Origin: Microbacterium testaceum
GTDB taxonomy: Bacteria > Actinomycetota > Actinomycetes > Actinomycetales > Microbacteriaceae
Length of the DNA stretch: 64,000 nucleotides
Assembly: GCF_020781835.1 (NCBI RefSeq)
Contig: NZ_JAJGNJ010000005.1
Coordinates: forward strand, 62,001 to 126,000
Direction: 5' to 3'
Position 1 is the first letter of the stretch; each line of letters begins with the position of its first letter. Under the pieces are notes generated by a model. That model was not told the origin of the DNA. It saw only the letters and a program-made list of their open reading frames with translations, and made no database searches. A program made the position numbers and the translations under genes. This document shows positions 32,409 to 40,335 of the stretch, piece after piece.

Positions 32409-34523
32409 GTGACCGACACCGCCGCCCGCCCCCTTCCTCCCGTCGCCGCCCGCCGCGTCACCGCGCGCACCCACCACGGCGACACGTTCGACGACCCGTA
32501 CGAGTGGCTGCGCGCCAAGGAGGACGCCGAGGTCGTGGCCCACCTCGAGGCCGAGAACGCCTACACCGACGCGCGCACGGCGCACCTGGCATCCCTCCGT
32601 GACGAGATCTTCGGTGAGATCAAGGGCCGCACGCTCGAGACCGACCTGTCGGTGCCCGCCCGCCGCGGCCAGTGGTGGTACTACGGCCGCACCGTGGCGG
32701 GCGCGCAGTACGGCATCCAGTGCCGCGCCCCCCTGGCCTCCCCCGACGACTGGACGCCGCCCTCGCTCTCCCCCGACGTGCCCGTGCCCGGCGAGCAGGT
32801 GCTCTTCGATGGCAACGTCGAGGCGGAGGGCACCGACTTCTTCTCGCTCGGGAGCTTCGAGGTCTCCAACGACGGCACGCGCATGCTGTACGGCATCGAC
32901 GTCGCCGGCGACGAACGCTACACGGTCCGTGTGCGCGACCTCGTCACCGGCGAGACCCTGCCCGACGAGATCCCCGGCACCTTCTCCGGAGCCACCTTCT
33001 CCCCCGACGGTCGTTTCATCGTGTACACCACCGTGGATGACGCCTGGCGGCCCGACACCGTGTGGCTGCACGAGATCGGGACGGGTGTGGATGCCGACGT
33101 CACGCTGTTCCACGAACCCGACGAGCGGTACTGGGTCGGCGCCGATTTCACCCGCAGCGACCGCTACCTCGTGATCGGCGTGGGCTCTTCCATCACGTCC
33201 GAGGAGCGCCTGGTCGACGCCGATGACCTGCGCGGCGAGGCCCGCGTCGTCTGGCCCCGCCGCGAGGGCGTGGAGTACTCCACCGAACACGCGGTCATCG
33301 ACGGCGAGGACGTGCTCTACATCCTGCACAACGACGGCGCGCTCGACTTCGAGCTGGTGCGGGTCCCGGCATCCGCTCCGGAGGGTCCGCGCGAGACGGT
33401 GATCCCCCATCGTCCCGGCGAGCGCCTGCTCGGGGTCGACACGTTCCGCGAGTGGGGTGTCGTCGCCTACCGTCGCGACGGGCTGGCGCGCCTGGGCATG
33501 CTGTCCTACGCCGATGGGACGGTCACCGAGATCGTGTTCGACGAGCCGCTGTACAGCGTCGGGACCGGGGGGAACCCCGAGTGGGCACCGCCCGTGCTCC
33601 GCGTGGGCTACGGCTCGTTCGTGACCCCCGGAACCGTATACGACTACGTCGTCGACACCGGCGAGCTGCTGCTGCGCAAGCGCCAGCCGGTGCTCGGCGG
33701 GTTCGATCCCGCCGACTACGGGCAGGCCCGTGTGTGGGCGAGCGCCGACGACGGAACGCGCGTCCCCGTGTCGCTGGTGTGGAGGCGCTCGTTCGGAGAG
33801 CCCGGGGCGTCGCCGCGTCCGGTGCACCTGTACGGGTACGGCTCCTATGAGCACTCGATCGAACCCGGATTCTCGGTACCGCGTCTGTCGCTGCTCGACC
33901 GCGGCGTCATCTTCGCCGTCGCGCACGTCCGCGGGGGCGGCGAGATGGGCCGCCAGTGGTACGAGGACGGCAAGCTCCAGGCCAAGCGCAACACCTTCAC
34001 CGACTTCGTCGCGGTGGCCCGCCACCTCGTGGCATCCGGCTACACCACTCCCGAGCGGCTGGTGGCCGAGGGCGGCAGCGCCGGCGGCCTGCTCATGGGT
34101 GCGGTGGCGAACCTCGCACCGGAACTGTTCGCCGGCATCCTGGCCGACGTGCCGTTCGTGGACGCGCTCACCACGATCCTCGATCCGTCCCTCCCCCTCA
34201 CCGTCATCGAATGGGACGAGTGGGGCGACCCCCTGCACGACGCCGACGTCTACGCGTACATGAAGTCGTACACGCCGTACGAGAACGTGCGCGCGGGCGT
34301 CGCCTACCCCCGGGTCCTCGCCGTCACCTCGCTCAACGACACGCGCGTGCTGTACGTCGAGCCGGCGAAGTGGGTGCAGCGGCTGCGCGAGGTGGGCGCC
34401 GACGCGCTGCTGAAGTGCGAGATGGTCGCCGGGCACGGCGGCGTCAGCGGCAGGTACAACGCGTGGCGCGAGCGCGCCTTCGAGCTCGCCTGGCTGCTCG
34501 ACGTCCTGGGTCTCGCGGAGTAG
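32409..34523 (+). CDS. prolyl oligopeptidase family peptidase (oligopeptidase B-like, S9A)
   Basis: A 704-residue serine peptidase with an N-terminal beta-propeller (about 80-420) and a C-terminal alpha/beta-hydrolase domain. The nucleophile lies in EGGSAGGLLMG (Ser near 557) and the catalytic His in VAGHGGVSGR (near 676), with an Asp expected between (SLNDTRVLYVEP). HLYGYGSYEHSIEP is typical of oligopeptidase B, which cuts short peptides after Arg or Lys. There is no signal peptide. It starts at a GTG. Confidence 0.9.
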   Translation: MTDTAARPLPPVAARRVTARTHHGDTFDDPYEWLRAKEDAEVVAHLEAENAYTDARTAHLASLRDEIFGEIKGRTLETDLSVPARRGQWWYYGRTVAGAQYGIQCRAPLASPDDWTPPSLSPDVPVPGEQVLFDGNVEAEGTDFFSLGSFEVSNDGTRMLYGIDVAGDERYTVRVRDLVTGETLPDEIPGTFSGATFSPDGRFIVYTTVDDAWRPDTVWLHEIGTGVDADVTLFHEPDERYWVGADFTRSDRYLVIGVGSSITSEERLVDADDLRGEARVVWPRREGVEYSTEHAVIDGEDVLYILHNDGALDFELVRVPASAPEGPRETVIPHRPGERLLGVDTFREWGVVAYRRDGLARLGMLSYADGTVTEIVFDEPLYSVGTGGNPEWAPPVLRVGYGSFVTPGTVYDYVVDTGELLLRKRQPVLGGFDPADYGQARVWASADDGTRVPVSLVWRRSFGEPGASPRPVHLYGYGSYEHSIEPGFSVPRLSLLDRGVIFAVAHVRGGGEMGRQWYEDGKLQAKRNTFTDFVAVARHLVASGYTTPERLVAEGGSAGGLLMGAVANLAPELFAGILADVPFVDALTTILDPSLPLTVIEWDEWGDPLHDADVYAYMKSYTPYENVRAGVAYPRVLAVTSLNDTRVLYVEPAKWVQRLREVGADALLKCEMVAGHGGVSGRYNAWRERAFELAWLLDVLGLAE

Positions 34524-34577
34524 GCGCGGCGCGGGCGGCCGGGCGCGGGTGGAGCTAGGCGCGGGCTAGGTGAGCTC

Positions 34578-34647
34578 GTCCCACTTATGGCGGTGCATGT
34601 CCCAAAATATGCAGCCTCAGGGCGGCCGAAACTGCCATAAGTGGGAC
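34578..34647. repeat. 70-nt inverted element E1, 3' side of the DUF559 gene
   Basis: It starts GTCCCACTTATGGC and ends with the exact reverse complement (34634-34647). It is 7 bp past the DUF559 stop. The reverse complement of the element at 35679-35748 has the same length, and its first 30 bases differ at only two positions; about three-quarters of all 70 match. Confidence 0.85.
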
Positions 34648-34654
34648 ATTGAGG

Positions 34655-35572
34655 TCACAGCCCCGGCCGCCACCCCGCCCTGATCAGCGCAGAGCGCACC
34701 ATCACCACGGCGGGAGCACCGCCGTCGCGGAGGTGGTGGCTCAGGATGCGAACATGGTCCCAGCCGGCATCCCGGATAGCGGCCCATCGGTCGGCGTCCC
34801 TGGCGAACTGTCGCGGGTCTTCGGCGTGCACCCGACCGTCGTATTCGACCGCCACCCTCCACTGCTCGAAGGCGAGATCGATCTCGGCGACGAACTCGCC
34901 GCGCGGCGAGAAGATGTCCGTATTGACCTGCGGTTCGGGGAGACCCCGCCGGACGAGCAGCAGCCGGAGACGGGTCTCTCTCGGCGACCGGACACCGGGG
35001 CGCGCCAACGCGAGGGCCCGACGCAGGATGCCACCGCGGACATCGCCCATGAGAGCCACTTCGGCCTCCAACTCTTCGATGGATGCCAGCGGGTTCCGAC
35101 CCGCCAGCAGCGCGTCGGCGCCGGCGACGAGATCGTCGAGACGCCAGAGGCGACCGCATTGCCGCCACGCCCGCACGGCGTTCTCGACCGGCATCCCGAA
35201 TGGACCGACTTCGATGGCGGATTCACGGGTCTGCAGCCGATGCCCGACGACACCGCCCGTTCGCGGTTCCCTTGCCGGCCGATGTGCCGACACATGGATC
35301 GCCGGCACATGGGGCCACTCCGGTGTGCTGAGGCCCCGCAGGGCGAAAACGGTCTCGTGACTGAAGAACTGCCCCGGAGCCAGACGCGGTGCGTAGGCCC
35401 GGCATCGGTCGGCGATGGTGTGGACGTCACGCACCGACCGCGATCGCACACCGTGGAAGGGTGCTGCCAGGTCTGAGGAGCGCAAGCGCCCACGACTCAC
35501 CCCCTTCCCGCATGCTTCGGCGACATGAAAACGCTCAGGGAGGTCGGCGGGTAGAGGCTGCGGTCGGGTCAT
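34655..35572 (-). CDS. DUF559 / Vsr-like endonuclease-domain protein with AbiEi-like N-terminus
   Basis: A 305-residue protein. The N-terminal ~90 residues resemble the winged-helix of type IV AbiEi antitoxins. The C-terminal ~110 form a DUF559 PD-(D/E)xK nuclease-like domain: GEFVAEIDLAF (226-235), VAVEYDGRVH (240-249) and a C-terminal WDHVRILSHHLRD. These match the acidic catalytic residues of Vsr-type nucleases. Function in vivo is unknown. No toxin partner is adjacent. It is bracketed by two inverted copies of a 70-nt repeat. Confidence 0.75.
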   Translation of the reverse strand: MTRPQPLPADLPERFHVAEACGKGVSRGRLRSSDLAAPFHGVRSRSVRDVHTIADRCRAYAPRLAPGQFFSHETVFALRGLSTPEWPHVPAIHVSAHRPAREPRTGGVVGHRLQTRESAIEVGPFGMPVENAVRAWRQCGRLWRLDDLVAGADALLAGRNPLASIEELEAEVALMGDVRGGILRRALALARPGVRSPRETRLRLLLVRRGLPEPQVNTDIFSPRGEFVAEIDLAFEQWRVAVEYDGRVHAEDPRQFARDADRWAAIRDAGWDHVRILSHHLRDGGAPAVVMVRSALIRAGWRPGL

Positions 35573-35678
35573 GCCTCAGGGTCCCGGACGGAGTCGCCTA
35601 CGTCGGCACTGTCCACACGCCGTCGTTGCGAGGTGTGGCTTGTGCAGAAGGCATCCCGTCGCTCGCCGCGCGGAGTAT

Positions 35679-35748
35679 GTCCCACTTGTTGCTGTCTCAG
35701 AGCACATCAGGCGACAACATTTGGGACATGCACCCCCATAAGTGGGAC
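35679..35748. repeat. 70-nt inverted element E2, 5' side of the DUF559 gene
   Basis: Inverted homologue of the element at 34578-34647, lying 107 bp upstream of the DUF559 start. Its ends are GTCCCACTTGTT and CCATAAGTGGGAC, so it can also fold on itself, less perfectly than E1. Confidence 0.85.
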
Positions 35749-35778
35749 GTGGGGGCGTACGCCGCACCGGAATCTGCC

Positions 35779-35920
35779 GCGGCAGCGGGACGCGGCAGCG
35801 GGACGCGGCAGCGGGACGCGGCAGCGACACACCGTAGCGGGACGCGGCAGCGACACACCGCAGCGCCCCGCAGCGCCACACGGCAGCGGCCCACGGCAGC
35901 GGGGCGCGGCGTCGGCGGAG
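35779..35920. repeat. tandem repeat, 13-nt unit, about 11 copies
   Basis: The unit GCGGCAGCGGGAC is perfect for the first three copies; later copies drift and sometimes lose a base (for example GCGGCAGCGACAC). It ends at the pfkA stop. Such arrays often vary in copy number between strains. Confidence 0.75.
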
Positions 35921-35922
35921 GC

Positions 35923-36951
35923 TCAGCCGAACAGCGCGGCGGCCTCCTCGTAGCGGTAGAGGGGGACGCTGTTGAGCTCGCCGAGGGCGTCGGCGAACGG
36001 CACACGCACGATGTCGGTGCCGCGCAGCGCGACCATCTGCCCCCAGGCGCCGTCGTTCAGCGCGTCGGCGGCGTGCAGTCCGAGACGGGTCGCGAGCACG
36101 CGGTCGAAAGCCGACGGCGAACCGCCGCGCTGGATGTGCCCGAGCACCGTGGCGCGGGTCTCGATACCGGTCAGTCGCTCGATCTCGGGGGCCAGCTGCT
36201 CGCCGATGCCGCCGAGACGGGGGCGGTTGAAGGCATCCAGGCCCTTGTCGCTGAAGGCCTCGTCCATGCCCTTGAGCTTGAAACCCTCGGAGACGACGAC
36301 GAGCGGCGCGCGGCCGCGGTCGTGGGCGCGCGTGACCTGCTCGGTGATCTCCTCGATCGACATCGGCACCTCGGGGATGCAGATGACGTGCGCGCCCGCC
36401 GCGATGCCGGCGTGCAGCGCGATCCAGCCGACGTGACGGCCCATGACCTCGGCCACCATGCAGCGCTGGTGCGAGTCGCCGGTCGTGCGCAGACGATCCA
36501 TGGCATCGGTCGCGATGTTCACCGCGGTGTCGAAGCCGAACGAGTAGTCGGTGGCGCGCAGGTCGTTGTCGATCGTCTTGGGCACACCGATGACGTTGAT
36601 GCCGTCCTTCGACAGACGGTCGGCCGCGGCGAGCGTCCCCTCTCCGCCGATGGCCAGGATGCCGTCGATACGGTGACCGTACAGCGTTTTGGAGATGTTC
36701 TCGGCGCCGCCCCGGGCGCCCTCGTAGGGGTTCGTGCGGCTCGTGCCGAGGATCGTTCCGCCGACCTTGGAGAGCCCCTTCACCTCGTGACGGGTCAACG
36801 GGAAGAAATCACCGTCCACGACACCGCGCCACCCGTCACGGATACCGACGAACTCGATGTCGTGATTGGTGGTGCCTTTGAGCACGACACCACGGATGAC
36901 GGCGTTGAGCCCGGGGCAGTCTCCGCCGCTGGTCAGGATGCCGATCTTCAT
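35923..36951 (-). CDS. pfkA: 6-phosphofructokinase (actinobacterial group III type)
   Basis: A 342-residue PfkA. TSGGDCPGLNAVIRG (8-21) binds the nucleotide, IGGEGTLAAA (101-110) has Gly at the ATP-selecting position, and VPKTIDND (123-130) contains the catalytic Asp. HIQRGGSPSAFDR is the C-terminal substrate site. It phosphorylates fructose 6-phosphate in glycolysis. Lys before TIDND is the residue of PPi enzymes, but together with the Gly it marks the ATP-using actinobacterial subgroup. The ATG at 36951 matches the conserved MKIGILTSGG start. Confidence 0.95.
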   Translation of the reverse strand: MKIGILTSGGDCPGLNAVIRGVVLKGTTNHDIEFVGIRDGWRGVVDGDFFPLTRHEVKGLSKVGGTILGTSRTNPYEGARGGAENISKTLYGHRIDGILAIGGEGTLAAADRLSKDGINVIGVPKTIDNDLRATDYSFGFDTAVNIATDAMDRLRTTGDSHQRCMVAEVMGRHVGWIALHAGIAAGAHVICIPEVPMSIEEITEQVTRAHDRGRAPLVVVSEGFKLKGMDEAFSDKGLDAFNRPRLGGIGEQLAPEIERLTGIETRATVLGHIQRGGSPSAFDRVLATRLGLHAADALNDGAWGQMVALRGTDIVRVPFADALGELNSVPLYRYEEAAALFG

Positions 36952-37046
36952 GCTGTGAACCTCGCTAATGGGGATGATCGAGTCGGCGACACTGCCGCGT
37001 TCGACATTACTGCCCCTCCTGCCGCGCTCGCCAAACGGGGGACGCG

Positions 37047-37166
37047 TCACGTACGACGCCACGAGCCGGGCTCGCCCGGGTCGGCGCTGATCCAGTCCTC
37101 GACGGCTCCCACGGGCGTGACGTCGTCGAACCAGAACGTCTCGTCCGGACCCGGCTCAGAAAACAC
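37047..37166 (-). CDS. possible 39-residue small protein
   Basis: A GTG-started frame, acidic (VFSEPGPDETFWFDDVTPVG, then AVEDWISADPGEPGSWRRT), with ordinary codon use for this genome. It begins inside the terminator hairpin of the upstream helicase gene and has no good ribosome site, so expression is doubtful. It lies between that gene and pfkA on the same strand. No family recognised. Confidence 0.35.
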   Translation of the reverse strand: MFSEPGPDETFWFDDVTPVGAVEDWISADPGEPGSWRRT

Positions 37167-37195
37167 GAACGCCCCGGCGACACCGGGGCGTTCGT
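37165..37195 (-). terminator. SNF2 helicase gene terminator
   Basis: A 13-bp perfect stem, ACGAACGCCCCGG with its complement, 5-nt loop, followed on the minus strand by GTTTTC. Confidence 0.85.
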
Positions 37196-37203
37196 GGAGA
37201 GTG

Positions 37204-39360
37204 TCAGGCCCCGAGCGCCTGGCGCAGCAGGTGCATGAGCGCCGACAGCTGCACCGAGTCGCTCGAACCCGGCTCGATGGCCAGGCCGTCGAGGGCGCGC
37301 TGCGCCAGGCCCTCCTTCGAGTCGATGAGCTCGGCGATCTTCGTGTCGATCGTGTGCGCGGCGATGATGCGCCACGCCGTGACCGGCTCCTCCTGACCGA
37401 TGCGGTGCACGCGGTCGATGGCCTGCGTCTGCTCCGCTGCGGTCCACGACAGCTCCGCGAGCACGACGTTCGACGCCGCCTGCATGTTCAGACCGACACC
37501 CGCCGCGGTGAGCGAACACACCGCGATACCGACGCCGGGATCGTTGTTGAACGCGTCGATCGCGGCCTGGCGCGCCGTGGACGTCTGATCCCCGCGCACC
37601 GACACCGCACGCAGGCCGGATGCCTTGAAGTGCGCCTCGGCGGCGTCCATGACGTCGATGTGCTTGGCGAAGAAGACGACCTTGCCCACGGACCGCTGCA
37701 GTTGCACGGCGTAGTCGGCGGCGAGCTGAGCCTTGGCCTGACCGATGCGGCGCACCATGGTGAAGACGTTCTCGGACCCGGTGCCGGCGGCCTTGCTCTC
37801 CTCGAGCTCGCCGTGGGCGACCAGGCGCACGATGTCTTCGTCGATCTCGCCCGCAGCCAGCCCGCGATCGCCGCGGGCTTCGATGATCCGCCGGTACTTC
37901 GCGGCGAGGCGTGCGCCCAGCTCGCGCTCGGCCTGGCGGATCGACCGACCGTACTCGTCATCGAGCTCGACCGGGAGGTCGGCGATGAGCTTGTCGGGCA
38001 GGTCCGCGGCGACGTCCTTCTTCTTGCGGCGCACGATGCCCATCGAGATGACGGCCTCGCGCGCCTCCGGGTAGAAGGCCTTGTCCGCCGGCGTCAGGCC
38101 GGTGGCATCCAGCTTCTCCATCAGCTCGGGGCCGGGCTTCTCACCGTTGGTCCAGCCGAGGAAACGCCAGATCGCGTCGAAGTCTTCGACGTCGTTGATC
38201 AGCGGGGTTCCGGTGAGCGCGAGCAGCAGCGGATTGCGCGTCTGCTGACGGACTCGGGATGCCAGGGCGAGCACGTTCTGCGATCGCTGCGACGACAGGT
38301 TCTTGATGAAGTGGGCCTCATCGACCGCGATGCCCTTGAGGCCGATCGACGACAGCCACGACAGGTGACGGTCAAGGATCTCGTAGTTGACGATGAACAC
38401 GTCGGCGAACGCATCGATGTCGGCGCCGCTTCCCGAGATGACGGTCGCGCGCCGGTGCGGCGTCCACCGCTGCACCTCGCGGGCCCAGTTCATCTTCACG
38501 ACGTTGGGCACGACGACCAGCAGCGGGTAGGCCTCGGCGACGGAGGCGGCGAGCACGGATTCGGCGGTCTTGCCGAGGCCCGGCTCGTCCGCCAGCAGGA
38601 ACGAGCGGTGCCCCTGACGCACGGCCTCGAGGAAACGGGACTGGTGCGGCATGACCTCGAGCCCGCGCGGCGAGACGCGGTCGAACTCGGGTACGGGCGG
38701 CAGCTCCATGCTGGCCGCCGATCCCCCCGCCCCGGTCTCGAACGCCTTGTACAGCGGACCCATGAGCTCCCAGCCGTCCAAGCGGCGGCGGGGCGCGTCA
38801 CCGGTGGGACGCGGAGTGAGGTCGGGGGCGAGGAACGGGTTGGCCATCTGGCGCGCCTCGATGGACGGTGGGACGACCTGCTTCTCGGCGAGCGCCGCCG
38901 GCACCACGGGGGCGCTGGCCGGGGCGTTGTCGGTGATGATGAGCTCGTCCGGCGGGAGCTCGGCACCGGACTCGAGCAGCCAGTCGCGACGCATGCGTCG
39001 CGCGACCGGCGAGGTCGCCTGGTCGACTTCGAGCAGCTGGATGAGGGAGGTGTCGCGTGCGGCGGTCTTGGCCAGGATCGTGGCCACGCCGTCGAGGCGC
39101 TTCAGCAGTTCCGCGCGGGCGGCGTCGGTGATCTCGGTGTCGGCCTTCACGCGGGCACGCTCCTCGCGGACGAGGAAGGCGATCACCTGGAACTTCACGC
39201 GGTTGGTCGGGCCCAGCTTGCCGCGTTGGGCCTTGGCCTCGACCTCGCGGACCTTGCGGGCGAGGATGGGAATGACGGGGGCCTCGTCATCGCGACGGGA
39301 TGACGAGGTCTTGCGGCGCCGTTGGCTCGAGCTTCGGGCGGCGGTTGCCGTGGTCGGCAT
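37204..39360 (-). CDS. SNF2-family DEAH ATPase/helicase
   Basis: A 718-residue Swi2/Snf2 ATPase. Walker A is DEPGLGKT (258-265), motif II DEAH (347-350), and motif VI contains DRVHRIGQ (near 650). A basic Lys/Arg/Ser-rich N-terminus (1-25) and a helical region precede the ATPase core. These proteins translocate on double-stranded DNA and are often tied to repair or remodelling; bacterial targets are largely unknown. The ATG at 39360 follows AGGAGGAGC. No methylase, nuclease or DISARM/Druantia-type partner is adjacent. Confidence 0.9.
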   Translation of the reverse strand: MPTTATAARSSSQRRRKTSSSRRDDEAPVIPILARKVREVEAKAQRGKLGPTNRVKFQVIAFLVREERARVKADTEITDAARAELLKRLDGVATILAKTAARDTSLIQLLEVDQATSPVARRMRRDWLLESGAELPPDELIITDNAPASAPVVPAALAEKQVVPPSIEARQMANPFLAPDLTPRPTGDAPRRRLDGWELMGPLYKAFETGAGGSAASMELPPVPEFDRVSPRGLEVMPHQSRFLEAVRQGHRSFLLADEPGLGKTAESVLAASVAEAYPLLVVVPNVVKMNWAREVQRWTPHRRATVISGSGADIDAFADVFIVNYEILDRHLSWLSSIGLKGIAVDEAHFIKNLSSQRSQNVLALASRVRQQTRNPLLLALTGTPLINDVEDFDAIWRFLGWTNGEKPGPELMEKLDATGLTPADKAFYPEAREAVISMGIVRRKKKDVAADLPDKLIADLPVELDDEYGRSIRQAERELGARLAAKYRRIIEARGDRGLAAGEIDEDIVRLVAHGELEESKAAGTGSENVFTMVRRIGQAKAQLAADYAVQLQRSVGKVVFFAKHIDVMDAAEAHFKASGLRAVSVRGDQTSTARQAAIDAFNNDPGVGIAVCSLTAAGVGLNMQAASNVVLAELSWTAAEQTQAIDRVHRIGQEEPVTAWRIIAAHTIDTKIAELIDSKEGLAQRALDGLAIEPGSSDSVQLSALMHLLRQALGA

Positions 39361-39555
39361 GCTCCTCCTGAGCGTGTCGTCCGGATGTGTCCGGGACGTC
39401 CGGCGTGACGCCGGTGGATCAGTGACCCCGGAGAATGTCGCGAGACTCACCGCCGGAGCGGCAGCGTCTGCGACCCGCAACGCGTCTTCACCGGAACGGC
39501 TCGCGAGGAGGCGGGTGACGGGGTCGAGACCCATTCTAGCGGTTCCGCGCGCGTG

Positions 39556-40176
39556 TTACCCCGCCACCGTCGACAGGATGTCCTCGGTGTATCCCTCGGG
39601 GTCGAAATTGATCCACGACGTGGCGACCCAGACCTCTCCGCGGAGGGCCTGCACCTCGCCGCGTTCGAACGGCACGTCGTCGAGCGACACGCCGCGCTGC
39701 TCCAGGCGGCAGATCGTCGCATCGCCGCTGTCCTGGCACTCGAAACCGCTCGTCGTCAGCGTGTTCCGGACCAGGGCCGCCTGCTCGGCGTCCACGATCG
39801 ACACGTTCGTGGCCAGACCGCGCTCGCTCGGGGTTCCCCACGAGCACCGCAGCGTGGGGACGACGTCCAGCAGCTCGAGCAGAGGCGCCTGCTCGGTGGC
39901 GAGCAGGGTCACCACGGGGTCGTTCAGCGGCGGGTTCTGCTCTTCCAACACCGCACGCATGGCATCCGAGTAGATGTCGTCGCACGTGGCCGGCAGGGCG
40001 GTCGTGGGAGGCACCGTCGATGACGGGATCGGCGTGGGCGTCCCGGGGTCACCGGGCACGGATGCCTCGACGCTCGGCGAGGCGGTCGGGACGGGTTCCG
40101 GGACGCAGGCGGACAGGATGACGGCCAGGGCCGCCGCGACAGAGCCGACGGCGACCACACGGGCGAGGGCGGGCAT
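39556..40176 (-). CDS. putative secreted lipoprotein
   Basis: A 206-residue protein with a signal peptide and lipobox LSAC (Cys at about 24), then a Pro/Ser/Thr-rich linker (about 25-60) and a compact domain. That domain contains four cysteines (TCDDIY, RCSWG, FECQD, TICRL) that could form two disulfides. It is probably anchored outside the membrane. No named family is recognised. Confidence 0.75.
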   Translation of the reverse strand: MPALARVVAVGSVAAALAVILSACVPEPVPTASPSVEASVPGDPGTPTPIPSSTVPPTTALPATCDDIYSDAMRAVLEEQNPPLNDPVVTLLATEQAPLLELLDVVPTLRCSWGTPSERGLATNVSIVDAEQAALVRNTLTTSGFECQDSGDATICRLEQRGVSLDDVPFERGEVQALRGEVWVATSWINFDPEGYTEDILSTVAG

Positions 40177-40323
40177 GACACCTCCGAGGATCGATTCGAC
40201 CCTAACCCGGCTGCGTCGCGACGACCGGGTCCGCGCGGGCGCGTCGCCGGCCGCGCCCTCCACCGCCCGGGCCGCACCGGGCCGGGCCCGCACGATCGCG
40301 GCCTTCGTCTGCCGCGGCGGACC

Positions 40324-40329
40324 TACGCT
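40324..40329 (+). promoter_or_regulatory. -10 element of the DHA2 exporter gene
   Basis: TACGCT, six bases before the ATG at 40336. Confidence 0.6.
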
Positions 40330-40335
40330 GGGGCC

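Larger units (their letters stand above)
35573..35922. other. 350-bp repeat-rich intergenic region
   Basis: Between the DUF559 start and the pfkA stop. It holds the second 70-nt inverted element and a 13-nt tandem array. No convincing gene. Confidence 0.6.

Noticed and set aside
34655-35572. Type IV toxin-antitoxin (AbiE) system
   Set aside because: The N-terminus resembles AbiEi but no AbiEii nucleotidyltransferase toxin gene is adjacent.
34578-35748. Insertion sequence
   Set aside because: No transposase motif (DDE, HUH or serine/tyrosine recombinase) in the gene and no target-site duplication that I could recognise. Kept as a repeat-bracketed nuclease-like gene instead.
35779-35920. Tandem repeats considered as a CRISPR array
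   Set aside because: 13-nt units directly abut with no spacers and no cas genes are present.
35389-39303. 1304-codon open frame on the + strand
   Set aside because: It is the antisense mirror of pfkA and the SNF2 helicase gene; its composition is Arg/Glu/Asp/His-rich with no domain, an effect of GC-rich codons.
37204-39360. Phage-defence island around the SNF2 helicase
   Set aside because: Neighbours are pfkA, a lipoprotein and a drug exporter; no methylase, nuclease or other known defence partner.
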